Shown here in pieces: positions 9,287-19,462 of a stretch of 45,881 nt of DNA. Location of the stretch: NCBI GenBank assembly GCA_940588625.1, contig CALNPU010000006.1, positions 1 to 45,881 of the forward strand, in the 5' to 3' direction. Position 1 is the stretch's first letter. Each line of letters begins with the position of its first letter. The position numbers and the translations under genes are program-made. The notes beneath the pieces were generated by a model. That model was not told the origin of the DNA, searched no databases, and saw nothing but the letters and a program-made list of their open reading frames with translations. This DNA is from an uncultured Caballeronia sp. Its GTDB lineage: Bacteria; Pseudomonadota; Gammaproteobacteria; Burkholderiales; Burkholderiaceae.

Positions 9287-10431
9287 ATGGCGATTAAAGA
9301 TCTGTCACCGTCTGGCCTGCACGATTTCGTAAAGTCGCTGGGGTAGCAGTCGCTGCCGACGGCATCGTGGACCGTCTTTAGGTCCTGCATCACGCCGACG
9401 TGCCTTGCTGCCAGATCGTCGTTCCCATGGATCAGGATGTGTCAGACTACGCCGAAGCATGTGAACTCGCATTGTCCAAGCTCGCAGACTTGCAGGGTAT
9501 GAAACTGGCGGATCTGATTCAGCTCGCTGCCATCTCAGGTGACGACTCCGTTTACTACCGCGTGACGAGCGGTGGCGTAATCGATGACGGCCTGCCATTG
9601 TCATTCGCCGCTTCGTTGCTGCAAGGCGCGGAGCAAATCCTGCTAGCGTCGGCATGTACCGTATTGCGTCCGCAGACCCATCATCCGCGTCTGCACAGGG
9701 CGGAAGCTACACAGCTTGTCGGTCACGCACGGTTTGGACATACGGAACGAGGCAGCTTTGTGGTTCGGGTGTCGTGTCCTGTCGATGCCATGGAAACGCC
9801 TGCCGTACCCGACCTCGTGCATACGAAACGAATGACTCGTTTGTTCGCATGACCATGCTTACCGCCAGAAATGGCGTGCGCCAACTCGTCAATGCCATCG
9901 AAGAGGACTCGCTGAGCCGCTTTGTAGAGTCGCAAAGGGCGGCGGCAGCGCCTGTGGTTTCGTCGAATCTTTGTGAAGCGCTCACTCGTCTTCACAACGA
10001 CGACGTGCGCAACAACATCGACATGTCGTTTCGTTGGGGAACAACCGTGGCATTACCGCAGGACGCCACGGCCGGCGAGAACATCAGGATTCGAAGCGAT
10101 TATTTCGGACGTGTTGATGAAGTGCGCCAGGAATTGCGTGCGGTCCGAGTGACCGCGACGACGTATTCATCGGCACGGTCGAGCATCTGAACGGTGAATT
10201 CAATATTGCAGGAAATCGGGCCGGCGAAGTAGTCGTGGCACTGCTCCTGCGTGAGGGCGAGATCATCAAGGTCCGCGTTGTGCTCGATCAGGAACAGTAT
10301 GCGAAGCTGTCGTCGCGCACCTTGACGATCGCGCTCTGGTTCGAATCGCGGGACGCCTGCGGCCCGGTCGCCAACCGCGTATGCTCACCGACGTGACAAG
10401 CTTTATGCTGATCGGCCCGGGTCTGGGCTAA
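9287..10431 (+). pseudogene. uncharacterised protein, partner of the DUF4365 gene, frameshifted
   Basis: The ATG at 9287 begins MAIKDLSPSGLHDFVKSLG, then stops at 9344-9346 unless the frame is shifted. The shifted frame carries another TAG at 9379-9381. It continues PMDQDVSDYAEACELALSKL, KLADLIQLAAISGDDSVYYR, LLQGAEQILLASACTVLRP and ARFGHTERGSFVVRVSCPVD. Then come a frame with MTMLTARNGVRQLVNAIEED, VVSSNLCEALTRLHNDDV and SDYFGRVDEVRQELRAV, and a last frame with DVFIGTVEHLNGEFN, VVVALLLREGEIIKVRVVLD and RMLTDVTSFMLIGPGLG before TAA. The intact product would be about 380 residues, soluble, with no signal peptide or membrane segment. I recognise no named domain. Tight spacing to the DUF4365 gene suggests joint function. 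Confidence 0.55.
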
Positions 10432-10491
10432 GAAAATCGGGGGCGGCCTGGCAGGTGGACTGGTGTTCGGTGCTTCATCAAGGCGCGAGTC

Positions 10492-11542
10492 TTATGGCCC
10501 GAACCCCAGCACCTCCCGTATTTGTTCACCGTTCGCGCCGCTTCCGGCAAAATCATCGAACGCCCGGTCCGCTACGCGAATAATATGCTTGCGGATATAT
10601 TCCGCCCCCTCCCGCGCGCCATCCTCCGGATGCTTCAACGCACATTCCCATTCAAGCACGGCCCAGCCGGGAAAATCGTACTGTGCCATCTTCGAAAAGA
10701 TCGCTCCAAAGTCGATCTGCCCGTCGCCCAGCGACCGGAATCGCCCCGCCCGGTCCACTCCCCCGAATAACCACCGTACACGCCCTGCCGACCGTCAGGA
10801 CGAAACTCCGCATCCTTCACATGGAAAGCCTTGATGCGTTGGTGATAGATACCGATGAACTGAAGGTAGTCCAGTTACTGCAGCAGGAAATGACTGGGAT
10901 CGAACAGGATGTTCGCTCGTGGATAAGCATCCACGGCGGCAAGAAAACGGTCGAACGTCACGCCATCGTGCAAATCCTCCCCGGATGCAACTCATAGCAA
11001 ACATCCACGTCGGCTTGATCGAAGGCATCCAGCAACGGCCGCCAGCGCCGCGCCAATTCCTCGAACACAGCCTCCACCAGACCCTGCGGGCGCTGCGGCC
11101 ACGGATACAAATACGGCCACGCCAGCGCCCCCGAAAACGTCACGTGCGCGCTTAAGCCCAAGCGCTTCGCCGCCGCTGCAAACCCCACCTGCTCGATCGC
11201 CCAAGCCGTGTGAGCCTTCGGATCGCCGCGAACGTGCGCTGCGGCAAAACCATCGAAGAACGTGTCGTAGGCCGGATGCACCGCGACGAACTGCCCCTGC
11301 AAATGCGTCGATAACTCCGTGATGCTCACGCCGGCGTCATCCACTACGCGAAGCAGATCGTCGCAATAGGCGTCGCTCTTTGCGGCCTGCTCGAGATCGA
11401 TCAGCCGCGGATCACACGGCACCTGGATACCTTCGTAACCCAGGCCCTTCGCCCATCCTGCAAGATGCGCGAGGTTGTCAAAGGGCAACGTGTCGCCTAG
11501 AAACTGAGCTAGAAAAATGGCCGGGCCTTTGATGGTTTTCAT
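10492..11542 (-). pseudogene. sugar phosphate isomerase/epimerase-type TIM barrel, broken
   Basis: This belongs to the xylose isomerase-like TIM-barrel (AP endonuclease 2) family. From ATG 11542 it reads MKTIKGPAIFLAQFLGDTLP, GWAKGLGYEGIQVPCDPRLI, SITELSTHLQGQFVAVHPAY and VDVCYELHPG, a metal-site block with Glu and His. A shift near 10975 leads to a frame that passes an in-frame TAA near 10876 (LLQ-stop-LDYLQF). Further shifts give KAFHVKDAEFRPDGRQGVYG, DFGAIFSKMAQYDFPGW and VLEWECALKHPEDGAREGAE. Total length (about 350 codons) is normal. It is the last gene of the LacI/ABC sugar operon, so it most likely isomerised the imported sugar or polyol derivative; the substrate is unknown. Confidence 0.78.
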
Positions 11543-11585
11543 GAGCGTCGATCTGCGACATAACTGTCTTCAACCCGCCAGTAAC

Positions 11586-12552
11586 TCAGAATGGCGAGTT
11601 CGGATAATAGAACTGCTTGGCGTTGTCCTTTGTGACCAACACCGAAGGAATGATGGTCGTCGCCGGCAAGGTTTCATTCACCCTTCAAACGCGCTTCGGC
11701 GGTGAGCTTGATCGCGTCGTAGATAAACTTGGGCGAATATGACAAATCCGCCTGGACCAGCTTGTCGCCGTCCATGATCCGCTTGACGGCCTCCTTCGAT
11801 CCCGCGCCGCCGAACACCTGCTTGATGTCCGTACGCTTCGCCTGATCGATAGCCTTCAGCACCCCGATCATCATGTCGTCATCGGCCGCCCAGACCGCAT
11901 CGATATGTTTGAAGCGCATAAGGTAATCCTGCATGACCTTGAACGCGTCATCACGATTCCAGTTGGCGTATTTGGCATCGAGGATCTTCATGTCGGGATG
12001 CTGCTTGTCACTGATTCAAACGCAGCCCAGCGTTCGTTGTCGAGCGTGGTCGGGATGCCGCGCAACGCGATAATATCGCCCTTGCCGTCCATGGTCTTCG
12101 CCAGGTATTCCGCCGGCAGGCAGCTTGCCGAACACGGTGTTGTCACCGGCGACATACGCGTCCTGCGCGCTAGTACCGGTCAGCCCGCGATCCACCATGG
12201 TCACGTACACGCCCTTCTTCTTGACCTGCGCCACCGGTTGCATCAGCGACGCCGATTCGAACGGGAAAACCACCAGTGTGATCTTGTTCACCGTCACCAG
12301 GTCCTGCAACTGGTTAGCTTGTTCCGGCGTGCTGGCTGCGGTCTTGATGATGATCTCCAGGTCAGAATGCGCCTGTTCCAGTTCCTTCTTGGCCTCGTTG
12401 GCCCACCACACAATGCCACCGGTAAAGCCGTGCGTCGCAGTCGGGATAGCAACGCCGAGCGTGACTTTATCGGCGGCGATGGCCGAGACGACGCTCGCCG
12501 CCAGCGTTAATGTGACGAGTGAGGCGCCGAATGCGCGAAGAATGTTTTTCAT
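11586..12552 (-). pseudogene. periplasmic sugar-binding protein of an ABC importer (RbsB-like), frameshifted
   Basis: The ATG at 12552 starts a classic signal peptide, MKNILRAFGASLVTLTLAAS ending at about residue 27 (AIA-ADK). The mature start is KVTLGVAIPTATHGFTGGIV, followed by STPEQANQLQDLVTVN, typical of ribose-type type I periplasmic binding proteins. A shift near 12122 gives YLAKTMDGKGDIIALRGIPT, another near 12010 gives MKILDAKYANWNRDDAFKVM and HIDAVWAADDDMMIGVLKAI, and a third near 11680 gives [20 protein letters not shown] and the stop. It would deliver the sugar to the permease encoded next. Length otherwise matches the family (about 320 residues). Confidence 0.83.
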
Positions 12553-12614
12553 GCTGTGTCTCCATTGTTGTGACAGGCGCCTGAGAGGATTTCAGGGCAC
12601 GGTTCGAACACACT

Positions 12615-13616
12615 TCAACGACGTCCACGCTGTAAAAACGCTACGAAAATAATCACAGTGCCCTGCACCGCCGCGTTGAGATACACACTGATGATGCTGG
12701 TGAGATTCAGGATGTTCGCGATCACCGACAACAAGATCGCGCCGATCACGGCCCAATCACACGCCCTTCTCCGTCCCTTAACGCGGTACCACCAACGACC
12801 ACCGCAGCGATGAGCAGCCCCGTGGTAGGCGTGGCGGACCCGAGACGCGGCACGTACAACACCGTCGCCACGCCGACGCACAACCCAAGCAGCACATACG
12901 TGACGATCTTCACGGTGTCCACGCGAATGGCCGCATAACGCGCGACCTGCTCGTTCGGCCCGATGGCCTGCACATGCCGCCCGAACACAGTTCGGTTCAG
13001 TACGATCACGCCGCCCGCCGCGACGATTAGGAACACCCAGATAGGCACGGGAATGCCGAAGAGGCTAGCGTAATACACGGGGCCGTAGAGATCGGACAAA
13101 TTGTTGTCGAGCGTGAACGCGCTGCCGTCCGCAATCCACGTCAGGCACCGCGCGAAAGATCCCGAGCATACCCAGTGTCACGATGAACGGTTCTATGCGC
13201 CCCTTGGTTACAAGCAGCCCATGCACAAACCCCCAAAGCCCCTCTAGAACAAGGGCTAAAACGATGCCGACAGCAATGATAGCGAGTGGCGCGAGGGGGT
13301 GTCCGCCCACGCCGTGCGCAAGCGCGTTCATGACCCAGATCATGCTGCCCGCGATCAATGCGGCCATCGATCCGACCGACAGATCGATACCGCCCGAGAT
13401 GATCACGAAGGTCATCCCCAAGGCAATGATGCCGATGAACGAGGTTCGCGTGAGGACGTTCATCGCGTTGTCGAAGGTGTCAAAATCCGGGTTCAGCAGC
13501 GTGCCTCCAATGCATAGCACAACCAGCCCGAGCAGCGGCCCGACGCCGTGCAACCGCCGCGCGAAGCCACCCAGGCAGCTCGATCCTTCAACGCCTTCAG
13601 TGTGTGCTGATCGCAT
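12615..13616 (-). pseudogene. sugar ABC transporter permease (RbsC-like), frameshifted
   Basis: This is an inner-membrane permease of the ribose/xylose type (BPD_transp_2) with about ten hydrophobic segments. Recognisable blocks are [20 protein letters not shown] followed by [28 protein letters not shown], then after a shift near 13135 [20 protein letters not shown] and [21 protein letters not shown] second shift near 12770 gives [20 protein letters not shown] ending with AFLQRGRR. The start ATG at 13616 overlaps the rebuilt end of the ATPase gene by about 20 bases, a normal coupled arrangement. The two indels remove the last membrane segments from the first frame. Confidence 0.82.
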
Positions 13617-15027
13617 GCGCGATCAACCTCTCTTCAGTCAGATGTCCGGGCCCAAGCGTGGCGACAAGCTGGCCGCCGCACGATGGCATAAACCAATCAG
13701 CTCGATTGGTTCGGATGAGATGACGATCACCGTGCGGCTTTCGGCGGTGAGCGCGTGGATCAGGAAATAGATGTCGCGTTTCGCGCCGACATTAACACCA
13801 CGAGTGGGCTCGTCGAGGACAACCACGCGTGGATCGGGGTGCAGGAACTTCGCGAGCGCGAGCTTTTGCTGATTGCCGCCCGACAACATGCGTGCACGGC
13901 TCGCCAGATTGCCGGTGCGGATACCGAAGTCACCGACCGCCTTTTTAAGCGCATCGCGTACCGCTCGAGCGTCATCATCGTGAGGTTGTCTTTCAACGCC
14001 ATGTCGACGTGCAGGCCACACCCCTTGCGGTCCTCGCTCAGATACCGTGATGTCGTGTTCCACCGCGGCACGTGGATTGTGCGGATTGATGTTCTCGCCG
14101 TCAAGTTCGATGCGTCCCGCCGTGCGCGGCCGCAGCCCGATGAGTCCTTCGAAGAGTTCCGTGCGTCCCGCGCCCACGAGTCCCGCGAAGTCGAACACTT
14201 CGCCTGCCCGCACCGAGAAACTGACGTTCTGCGCCCAGCCCGGCACATAGGCGTTATCGACCTTGAAGGCCACGCGGGTTTCAGCGGCGAGGACGGGTTT
14301 ATCTGGGAACATGTCGGACACTTCGCGCCCGACCATTAGGTTCGCCATCTACTGGCGCGTGGTCTCGGCTGTCGACCCACGTGTGACGAAGCGACCGTCG
14401 CACACCACTATGACTTCGTCGGTGACGCGTTCCACTTCGTCGAGCTTGTGCGAGATATAAACGATAGTCACGCCGTCTTCTTTCAACCGCGCTATCAGTG
14501 CGAAGAGCCGTTGCGTTTCTGCGGGCGTAAGCGTCGCGGTGGGCTCGTCCATGATCAGCAGGCGGGCATCGCGCAGTATGGCCTTGGCAATTTCCACGCG
14601 TTGCTTCTCTGCGACGATCAGGTCGCGCACGCGTGTATCCGGGTCGACGTCGGCGAGACGCGTGCGTGCGGCCTCGCGCATGGCGGGTTCATCGAGGAAG
14701 AGACCGCGGCGTTTCTCGTGACCAAGAAACATGTTCTGCACGATGCTCAAATGATCCGCAAGGTTCAGTTCCTGATGGATCAGTACAATGCCGGTGGCTT
14801 CGGCATCGCGGGAAGTATTGAAGGCCTTGATCACGCCGTCAATGGAACCCGTACCACCGCTCGGGCGTTCATAGCCCGCGAGGATCTTCATCAGTCGACT
14901 TGCCCGCGCCGTTCTCGCCAATCAGGCCGTAGATGCGACTGGGGGCAAGATCGAAGCTTACGCCATGCAGCACGCGAACGGGTCCGAACTGTTTCTCGAT
15001 GTTATCGAAGGCGACGGCCAGGCTCAT
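13597..15027 (-). pseudogene. sugar ABC transporter ATPase (RbsA-like, two domains), heavily broken
   Basis: From ATG 15027 (AAGGAG upstream) the protein reads [20 protein letters not shown] and the Walker A motif GENGAGKST. Two bases appear lost near 14895, changing frame to [34 protein letters not shown], Walker B LLIMDEPTATLTP and YISHKLDEVERV. A TAG follows at about 14349. The second ATPase half starts MANLMVGREVSDMFPDKPVL, with LVGAGRTELFEGLIGL, YLSEDRKGCGLHVDMALKDN, LSGGNQQKLALAKFL, VVVLDEPTRGVNVGAK and VIVISSEPIELIGL. Two further shifts lie near 14050 and 13955, and one more at the C-terminus. It would have energised the sugar importer. It lies two bases from the LacI stop codon. Confidence 0.83.
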
Positions 15028-15029
15028 GA

Positions 15030-15951
15030 TTACGCACTCCTTCGTATCATCAGCTTATGCGGCAGCAGCACGCCGGGCACATCCGCGTTCGGTTCGCACA
15101 AGCGTTTGAGCAGCAGGCGCGCGGCAGTTTCTCCAAGTTCGCGCATGGGTTGGGCGACCGTCGTGAGCGGCGGATCGATTTGCGCGGCGACGGCAATGTC
15201 GCCGAAACCGATCACCGCCATGTCGTCCGGCACGCGCAAGCCGACACCCTGCAAACCGTTGATCACGCCGATGGCAAGCGTGTCGGAGACAGCAAACACT
15301 GCTGTCGGCCGGTTGTGTCGCAGGCGTGTCAGCGTGCGCGCGGCGCTTTCGCCGGCTGCGTAGTCGAGGGTATCTAGGTCGACTTGCCAAGCGGGATCGG
15401 CGTCGATCCCTGCCGCGCTTAATGCATCGCAATAGCCTTCCGCGCGCTGGCGGCTATACAAATATCCGTGGCCCGAATTGATCAGCGCGATTTTCCGGTG
15501 GCCTCGACTGACCAAGTGGCGTATTGCATCGCCGGCGGCTTGATAGTTGTCGATGCCTACATACGGTACGCCTGCAGCGGGATCAAACTCGCAGCAGGTC
15601 GAAGTAACTGCGTTCGCGGCCGGGGTCGGCGCCCGTGTCGCAGAGCAGCATGAAATAGCCGTTTTGACGGGCGACGCTGTCGATGCCCCGAACAATGGCG
15701 GCATAGAACGGGTTGCCGAAGTCAGGGACCATGGTGAGCAGCATGCGGCTTTCCGCAGTGCGCAAATTGCGGGCGAGTTCGTTGATTCGGTATCCGCTGG
15801 CCGCTACCGCTGCGAGCACCTTGTCGCGGGTAGGTTCGCGGACGTTGGTGTGGCCGTTGAGGACGCGGGACACGGTCACGACTGATACGCCCGCCTTTTG
15901 TGCCACGTCGGAGATCGAGATTTCATCTGCGGTGCGAAATGAATCGGTCAT
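15030..15951 (-). pseudogene. LacI-family sugar regulator with an internal deletion
   Basis: The N-terminal helix-turn-helix is intact: ISISDVAQKAGVSVVTVSRV and LNGHTNVREPTRDKVLAAV, the LacI-type DNA-binding and hinge region. The effector domain begins RMLLTMVPDFGNPFYAAIVR, then stops after SYFDLLRV. A second frame resumes with CCEFDPAAGVPYVGIDNYQA, SRGHRKIALINSGHGYLYSR, AVFAVSDTLAIGVINGLQ and VIGFGDIAVAAQIDPPLTTV. Comparing both sides, about 20-30 residues are missing at about 15590, where the two halves overlap on a short CTGCTGCGAG-like word. That suggests a microhomology deletion with frame loss. I start at ATG 15951; upstream TTG codons are less likely. It presumably repressed the sugar ABC operon beginning two bases downstream. 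Confidence 0.83.
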
Positions 15952-15974
15952 GTGTTTCAACTCGTGGCCGGCAG

Positions 15975-15990
15975 ATGTAATGGATTACAT
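15975..15990. promoter_or_regulatory. LacI-type operator upstream of the sugar operon
   Basis: ATGTAAT and ATTACAT form a perfect inverted repeat around a central GG, 24 bases upstream of the LacI ATG. Length and symmetry fit a LacI-family operator for autoregulation of the regulator and the ABC operon. Confidence 0.65.
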
Positions 15991-16161
15991 TGTTGGAATG
16001 GAGGTGGGCCCGGGCGCGATAGGGACAAACACGAAGGGAGGTTGTTCGCACGAACCCGGGCAGCAGGCACGCGGCACAGCCCGACCGAGGATTCCCAAAC
16101 TAGCGCATATTACTTCCCCGTCCCCCCCGCGCGGCTCCACTTCGCGCCCCCTGATGCCCGG

Positions 16162-17796
16162 TTACCTGACCAAGCAACAAAACATCGCCGTTGCTGGCGT
16201 TGACGACCTGATTATGCTGACGCGAAACCTCATCGGCTTGTTGTCCTTTCCGGGTCCCAGTACGAGATGCAAATCACGCGCATGGAATCGATACACAATG
16301 GTTCCTGTCGGAGCCGCCAGCGGCGCTTCCTCCGCTCCCACTTTCCATGTGCCCGCTAGACCCCATTCATTCAGCCCCAGTTGTGCAGGCGCGGGATACG
16401 TGTGAACGCGGTCGTGCGACTCGCCGTCCCGATCCACAAAATTCTCCGCGCGCTCGTAGCCTACATAGGTTTCCGGTGACAACATGTCGGCGTTATCGGC
16501 GGCCATTTGCACGCCGTTCGCTGCCGTGTCGCTGATGATCGGACCCACATTCACGTGACCGGCTTCCGCCAGCAACTGCTGGATCACCTGCTCCGAATGC
16601 GCATAGTCGCCTTCGCCAAAGTAGTGGAAGCGAATCTGCCCCTTGGCATCGATGAAATAATGCGCCGGCCAGTACTGGTTGCCAAATGCACGCCAGATTG
16701 CGTAGTTGTTATAGATGGCAACCGGATAGTCGACTCCAAGATCGTGCATCGCCCGTTTGACGTTGTCCACGTTACGCTCGAACGCAAACTCGGGCGCATG
16801 CACGCCGATCACCACCAGCCTCTGATCACGATATTTTTGCGCCCACGCCTTCACGTAAGGCAGCGAGCGCAAACAGTTGATGCACGAGTAAGTCCAGAAG
16901 TCGACGAGCACGACCTTGCCGCGCAAATCCTGTGCCGTCAGCGGGGGCGAATTGAGCCATTGAACGGCGCCGCACAGCGACGGCAGTTCGCCCTCCACCG
17001 GCAGCGACAGCGGCGCTTCGGTGCTCGCGGCTGCGCGCATCATCGCGGGCGCGGCGGCATTGGATGCCGTGGTGGTCTGGGAGGGCGTGGCCGGCGTAGA
17101 ACCACCCGACAAGCGGTCCGCCGGTTTCTGTTCGATGCCACTGTTGGCAACAGTAGACACGCGCGCGAGCACGCCGGCATCGAGTCCTAACGAGATGGCA
17201 ACAACACCAAGCAGCATCGCAGCGCCAAAACCGCGACGAATCCACTCGCCCGCCCCAAGTGAGCGTTTCATGGCGGCGAACACCCGGCCATCGATCAGCA
17301 ACGCTACCCCCAGCGACGTCGCCGCCCCCGCCGCATAAGCAACCAGCAGCAGCGGCCGCGCAGTGCTGCACCGCACAAGGCCGAGAATCGGACCTGCGCA
17401 CTGCGCCCACAGCAAACCAGTGGCAATACCCAGCAGGAGTGACGAGCTCGCGCGGACTTGTTGTCCGTCGGCCTGGGCGAATTCGGACAGCCGGTTGCCG
17501 GCGCTGACAAACGGACGGACGCATCAGGTGTTCGGCGAAGCTTGGCAACAACAACGTCAAGCCAAAGATGCCCAGCAACGCGACAGCAAGCCAGCGGCCT
17601 GTGTCACCCAGCCGCCGCCCACGGCGGCGAGCGTCGCGACTGCTACGAAGGTGATCGCCATGCCGGCAAGCAAAGGCAGGCCGCTGCGCACGAACGGTTG
17701 ATCCGCCCGCGAGAACACGAAGGGGAGCACGAACAGGATGCAGGGGCTCAGGATAGTGAGCGTACCACCAAGATAAGCCAGGACAATGAGTAACAT
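16162..17796 (-). pseudogene. dipZ: DipZ-type protein: CcdA membrane domain plus thioredoxin-like domain, broken
   Basis: From ATG 17796 the frame encodes a CcdA-like membrane domain: LLIVLAYLGGTLTILSPCIL, FVLPFVFSRADQPFVRSGLP and AGMAITFVAVATLAAVGGGW. Shifts near 17590 and 17520 lead to GIATGLLWAQCAGPILGLV and further membrane segments. A long open frame then carries a periplasmic TlpA/thioredoxin-like domain with DFWTYSCINCLRSLPYVKAW (CINC redox motif), VVIGVHAPEFAFERNVDNVK and IWRAFGNQYWPAHYFIDAKG. The C-terminal sugar-binding-like domain runs GLAGTWKVGAEEAPL and RDLHLVLGPG, then ends prematurely at a scrambled tail, so the last 50 or so residues are lost. The protein normally moves electrons from cytoplasmic thioredoxin to periplasmic thiols. 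It lies directly downstream of msrB on the same strand. Confidence 0.85.
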
Positions 17797-17833
17797 GAGC
17801 GTGAAGGTTCTTAGGTATTTGGGTGATCGGGAC

Positions 17834-18361
17834 TCAACGCAAAACAGTTTCGGGAGTGTGTGCGGCGGATTTGAATGTCATCGCCACGCCGTTCGTGCCA
17901 GGTTGGTTTGGGGCCGTCATCGAAGACATGACCCAGATGGCCGCCGCAACGCCGGCAATGCACCTCCGTGCGCGATACGCTGAAAGACAAGTCTTCGCGA
18001 GTCCCCACCGCGTGTTCAAGCGGTGCCCAGAAGCTGGGCCAGCCCGTGTGGCTGTTGAACTTCGTACGCGATGAAAAGACCTCGAGCTGGCATCCGGCGC
18101 ACGCGAACGTGCCGCTGCGATGTTCGTCGTTCAAAGGGCTGCTGTAAGGACGTTCTGTGCCTTCATGCCGAAGAACGTTGCGTTGTATTGAGCAGGAGTC
18201 AGCAGGTGGCGCCATTGGTCGTCGGGATGAACGACCTCGAACGATTCATCGGCGTTGCTGCTTTTTCCGGTCGCGCCCAACACGCGACGTTGATTGAACG
18301 CGGTGAACGCCGCTGCAGCAAAGACGCTGCCTGCAAAAATAAACCTGCGCCAGGTGTGCAT
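17834..18361 (-). pseudogene. msrB: peptide-methionine (R)-S-oxide reductase, catalytic block deleted
   Basis: The ATG at 18361 starts an exported form: MHTWRRFIFAGSVFAAAAFT, a signal or anchor segment with an arginine pair. The MsrB domain follows in a second frame after a shift near 18165: VLRHEGTERPYSSPLNDEHR, SGTFACAGCQLEVFSSRTKF, SHTGWPSFWAPLEHAVGTRE and VHCRRCGGHLGHVFDDGPKP. These contain the two zinc-binding CXXC pairs (CAGC, CRRC). Near 17905 the sequence goes straight to NGVAMTFKSA, so the block that normally carries the catalytic cysteine (R-Y-C-X-N) is missing and the frame is lost. The product would reduce methionine R-sulfoxide in exported proteins. The remaining sequence cannot be catalytic. 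Confidence 0.85.
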
Positions 18362-18693
18362 GATGTACTCTGGACAAAACCAACTCTCTGAGCAAGGCCG
18401 TTCTTTGTGTGAATCGGCTTCCGGGTCGCTACAGAGGGAACCGCGATTAGGCATCTGACAGGCAAACACTTCAATTACGGCTTTAATCCATCGAAACGGA
18501 AAAATCGTGATGAATTTTTGAAGGCATGCAGCCTGTTTCAACCGGGTCTTGAATGTGGCGCGGTTTTATCAACCCCAACATTCACTGTGCGTTTGTTAGC
18601 TAGTTCGTCCAGGAGCAACGACCGGTTACACGTAATCAATCAAATTCGTTTGGCCAGTTTATGGATACCCTCACAGGCATGCAGTATTTTTTT
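18362..18693. other. upstream region of msrB, no gene seen
   Basis: About 330 bases with no convincing coding remnant on either strand. It is relatively AT-rich towards its right end, where a run of seven T precedes the long palindrome. Confidence 0.5.
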
Positions 18694-18727
18694 CGTTACG
18701 CTATATTTTCTTAAATATAGCGTAACG
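18694..18727. repeat. 34-base perfect palindrome with 15-bp arms
   Basis: CGTTACGCTATATTT (18694-18708) is repeated as its exact reverse complement at 18713-18727 around a 4-base TCTT spacer. A T-run lies on its left side and no T-run follows on its right, so it does not look like an ordinary terminator in either direction. It lies about 333 bases upstream of msrB. It could be an operator, a recombination site or the scar of an element. Confidence 0.75.
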
Positions 18728-19021
18728 CGACCGGTATACTTAAGCAGGATTTAAGTTTCAGCGGATAGGCGAGATTTTCGGGCGATGCTGATCAGTGCCA
18801 CGAGCCGATGAACGGATGCCAACAAGTACCGCTTCGGCTTGCCGAATGGCTTGCCTTGAAGCGATAAGTTCGCTGGCGTGCGGAGGCGCCGTGGAATGAC
18901 CTTGCGCCTTGGCCCGGGCTCGGGCAATAGGCAAAACTGACGACGACTTAGGAAGATTGTCTCGCGTCAATGCGCGATTGAGCCTTCCGCAGGCCACTAC
19001 CGCACCATATTCCGCGGTCGG

Positions 19022-19462
19022 TCATGCATTCGCCATACGAGCACCAGTACTGGCCATTGGCGGCTCAGGCGGGGGCAAGGCGGGCATCGGAGCATCGGCG
19101 GAAGTCGAACTTGCATGCGCGGCGGCCCGAGCGTCGGCAGCCACGCCGGGCGTGGGTGTCGCAGAAGCTTCCACTGTCGATGTGGCAACCGGTGCGGACC
19201 CGGGCGTAATCGTCGACGGCAACGACGCCGCCACTGCAACCGGATGCACGGCGCCGGGCTTAGTGGTCACTGGCTTTTCAGGTGCCTGCGACACGCACAC
19301 CATCGCCACGCCGGTATGTTAATTGGCGTAGCTGAAGCACATGGCGGTATCCTGGTTTGCGCGGGGCTCTGGCTGCGCATGGGAAAGGTGATCGGTTGTT
19401 GCGCAAGCGCGCGCTGGTGCTCAAGAACAGCACGGCAATGCCGGCGGACAGGGGATTCTCAT
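19022..19462 (-). pseudogene. decayed exported protein of glycine-zipper-like type (tentative)
   Basis: Stitching frames on the minus strand gives a signal peptide, LSAGIAVLFLSTSA then LAQQPITFP, followed by MRSQSPAQ, DTAMCFSYAN with a stop where the next codon would be, and TGVAMVCVSQAPEKPVTTKP. It then enters a long Ala/Pro/Thr-rich stretch ending PALPPPEPPMASTGARMANA. The early P-x-x-Q-S-x-x-Q-x-x-D-x-x-x-C pattern resembles small envelope proteins with glycine-zipper tails found in Burkholderia relatives. No glycine zipper is visible here, so the identification is weak. At least three frame changes are required. The sequence downstream to about 18760 contains no part I can assign. Confidence 0.35.

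Noticed and set aside
18909-19322. Plus-strand Gly/Ala-rich open frame
   Set aside because: The minus strand carries a signal peptide and Ala/Pro-rich secreted-type sequence with better biological sense; the plus frame has no start signal.
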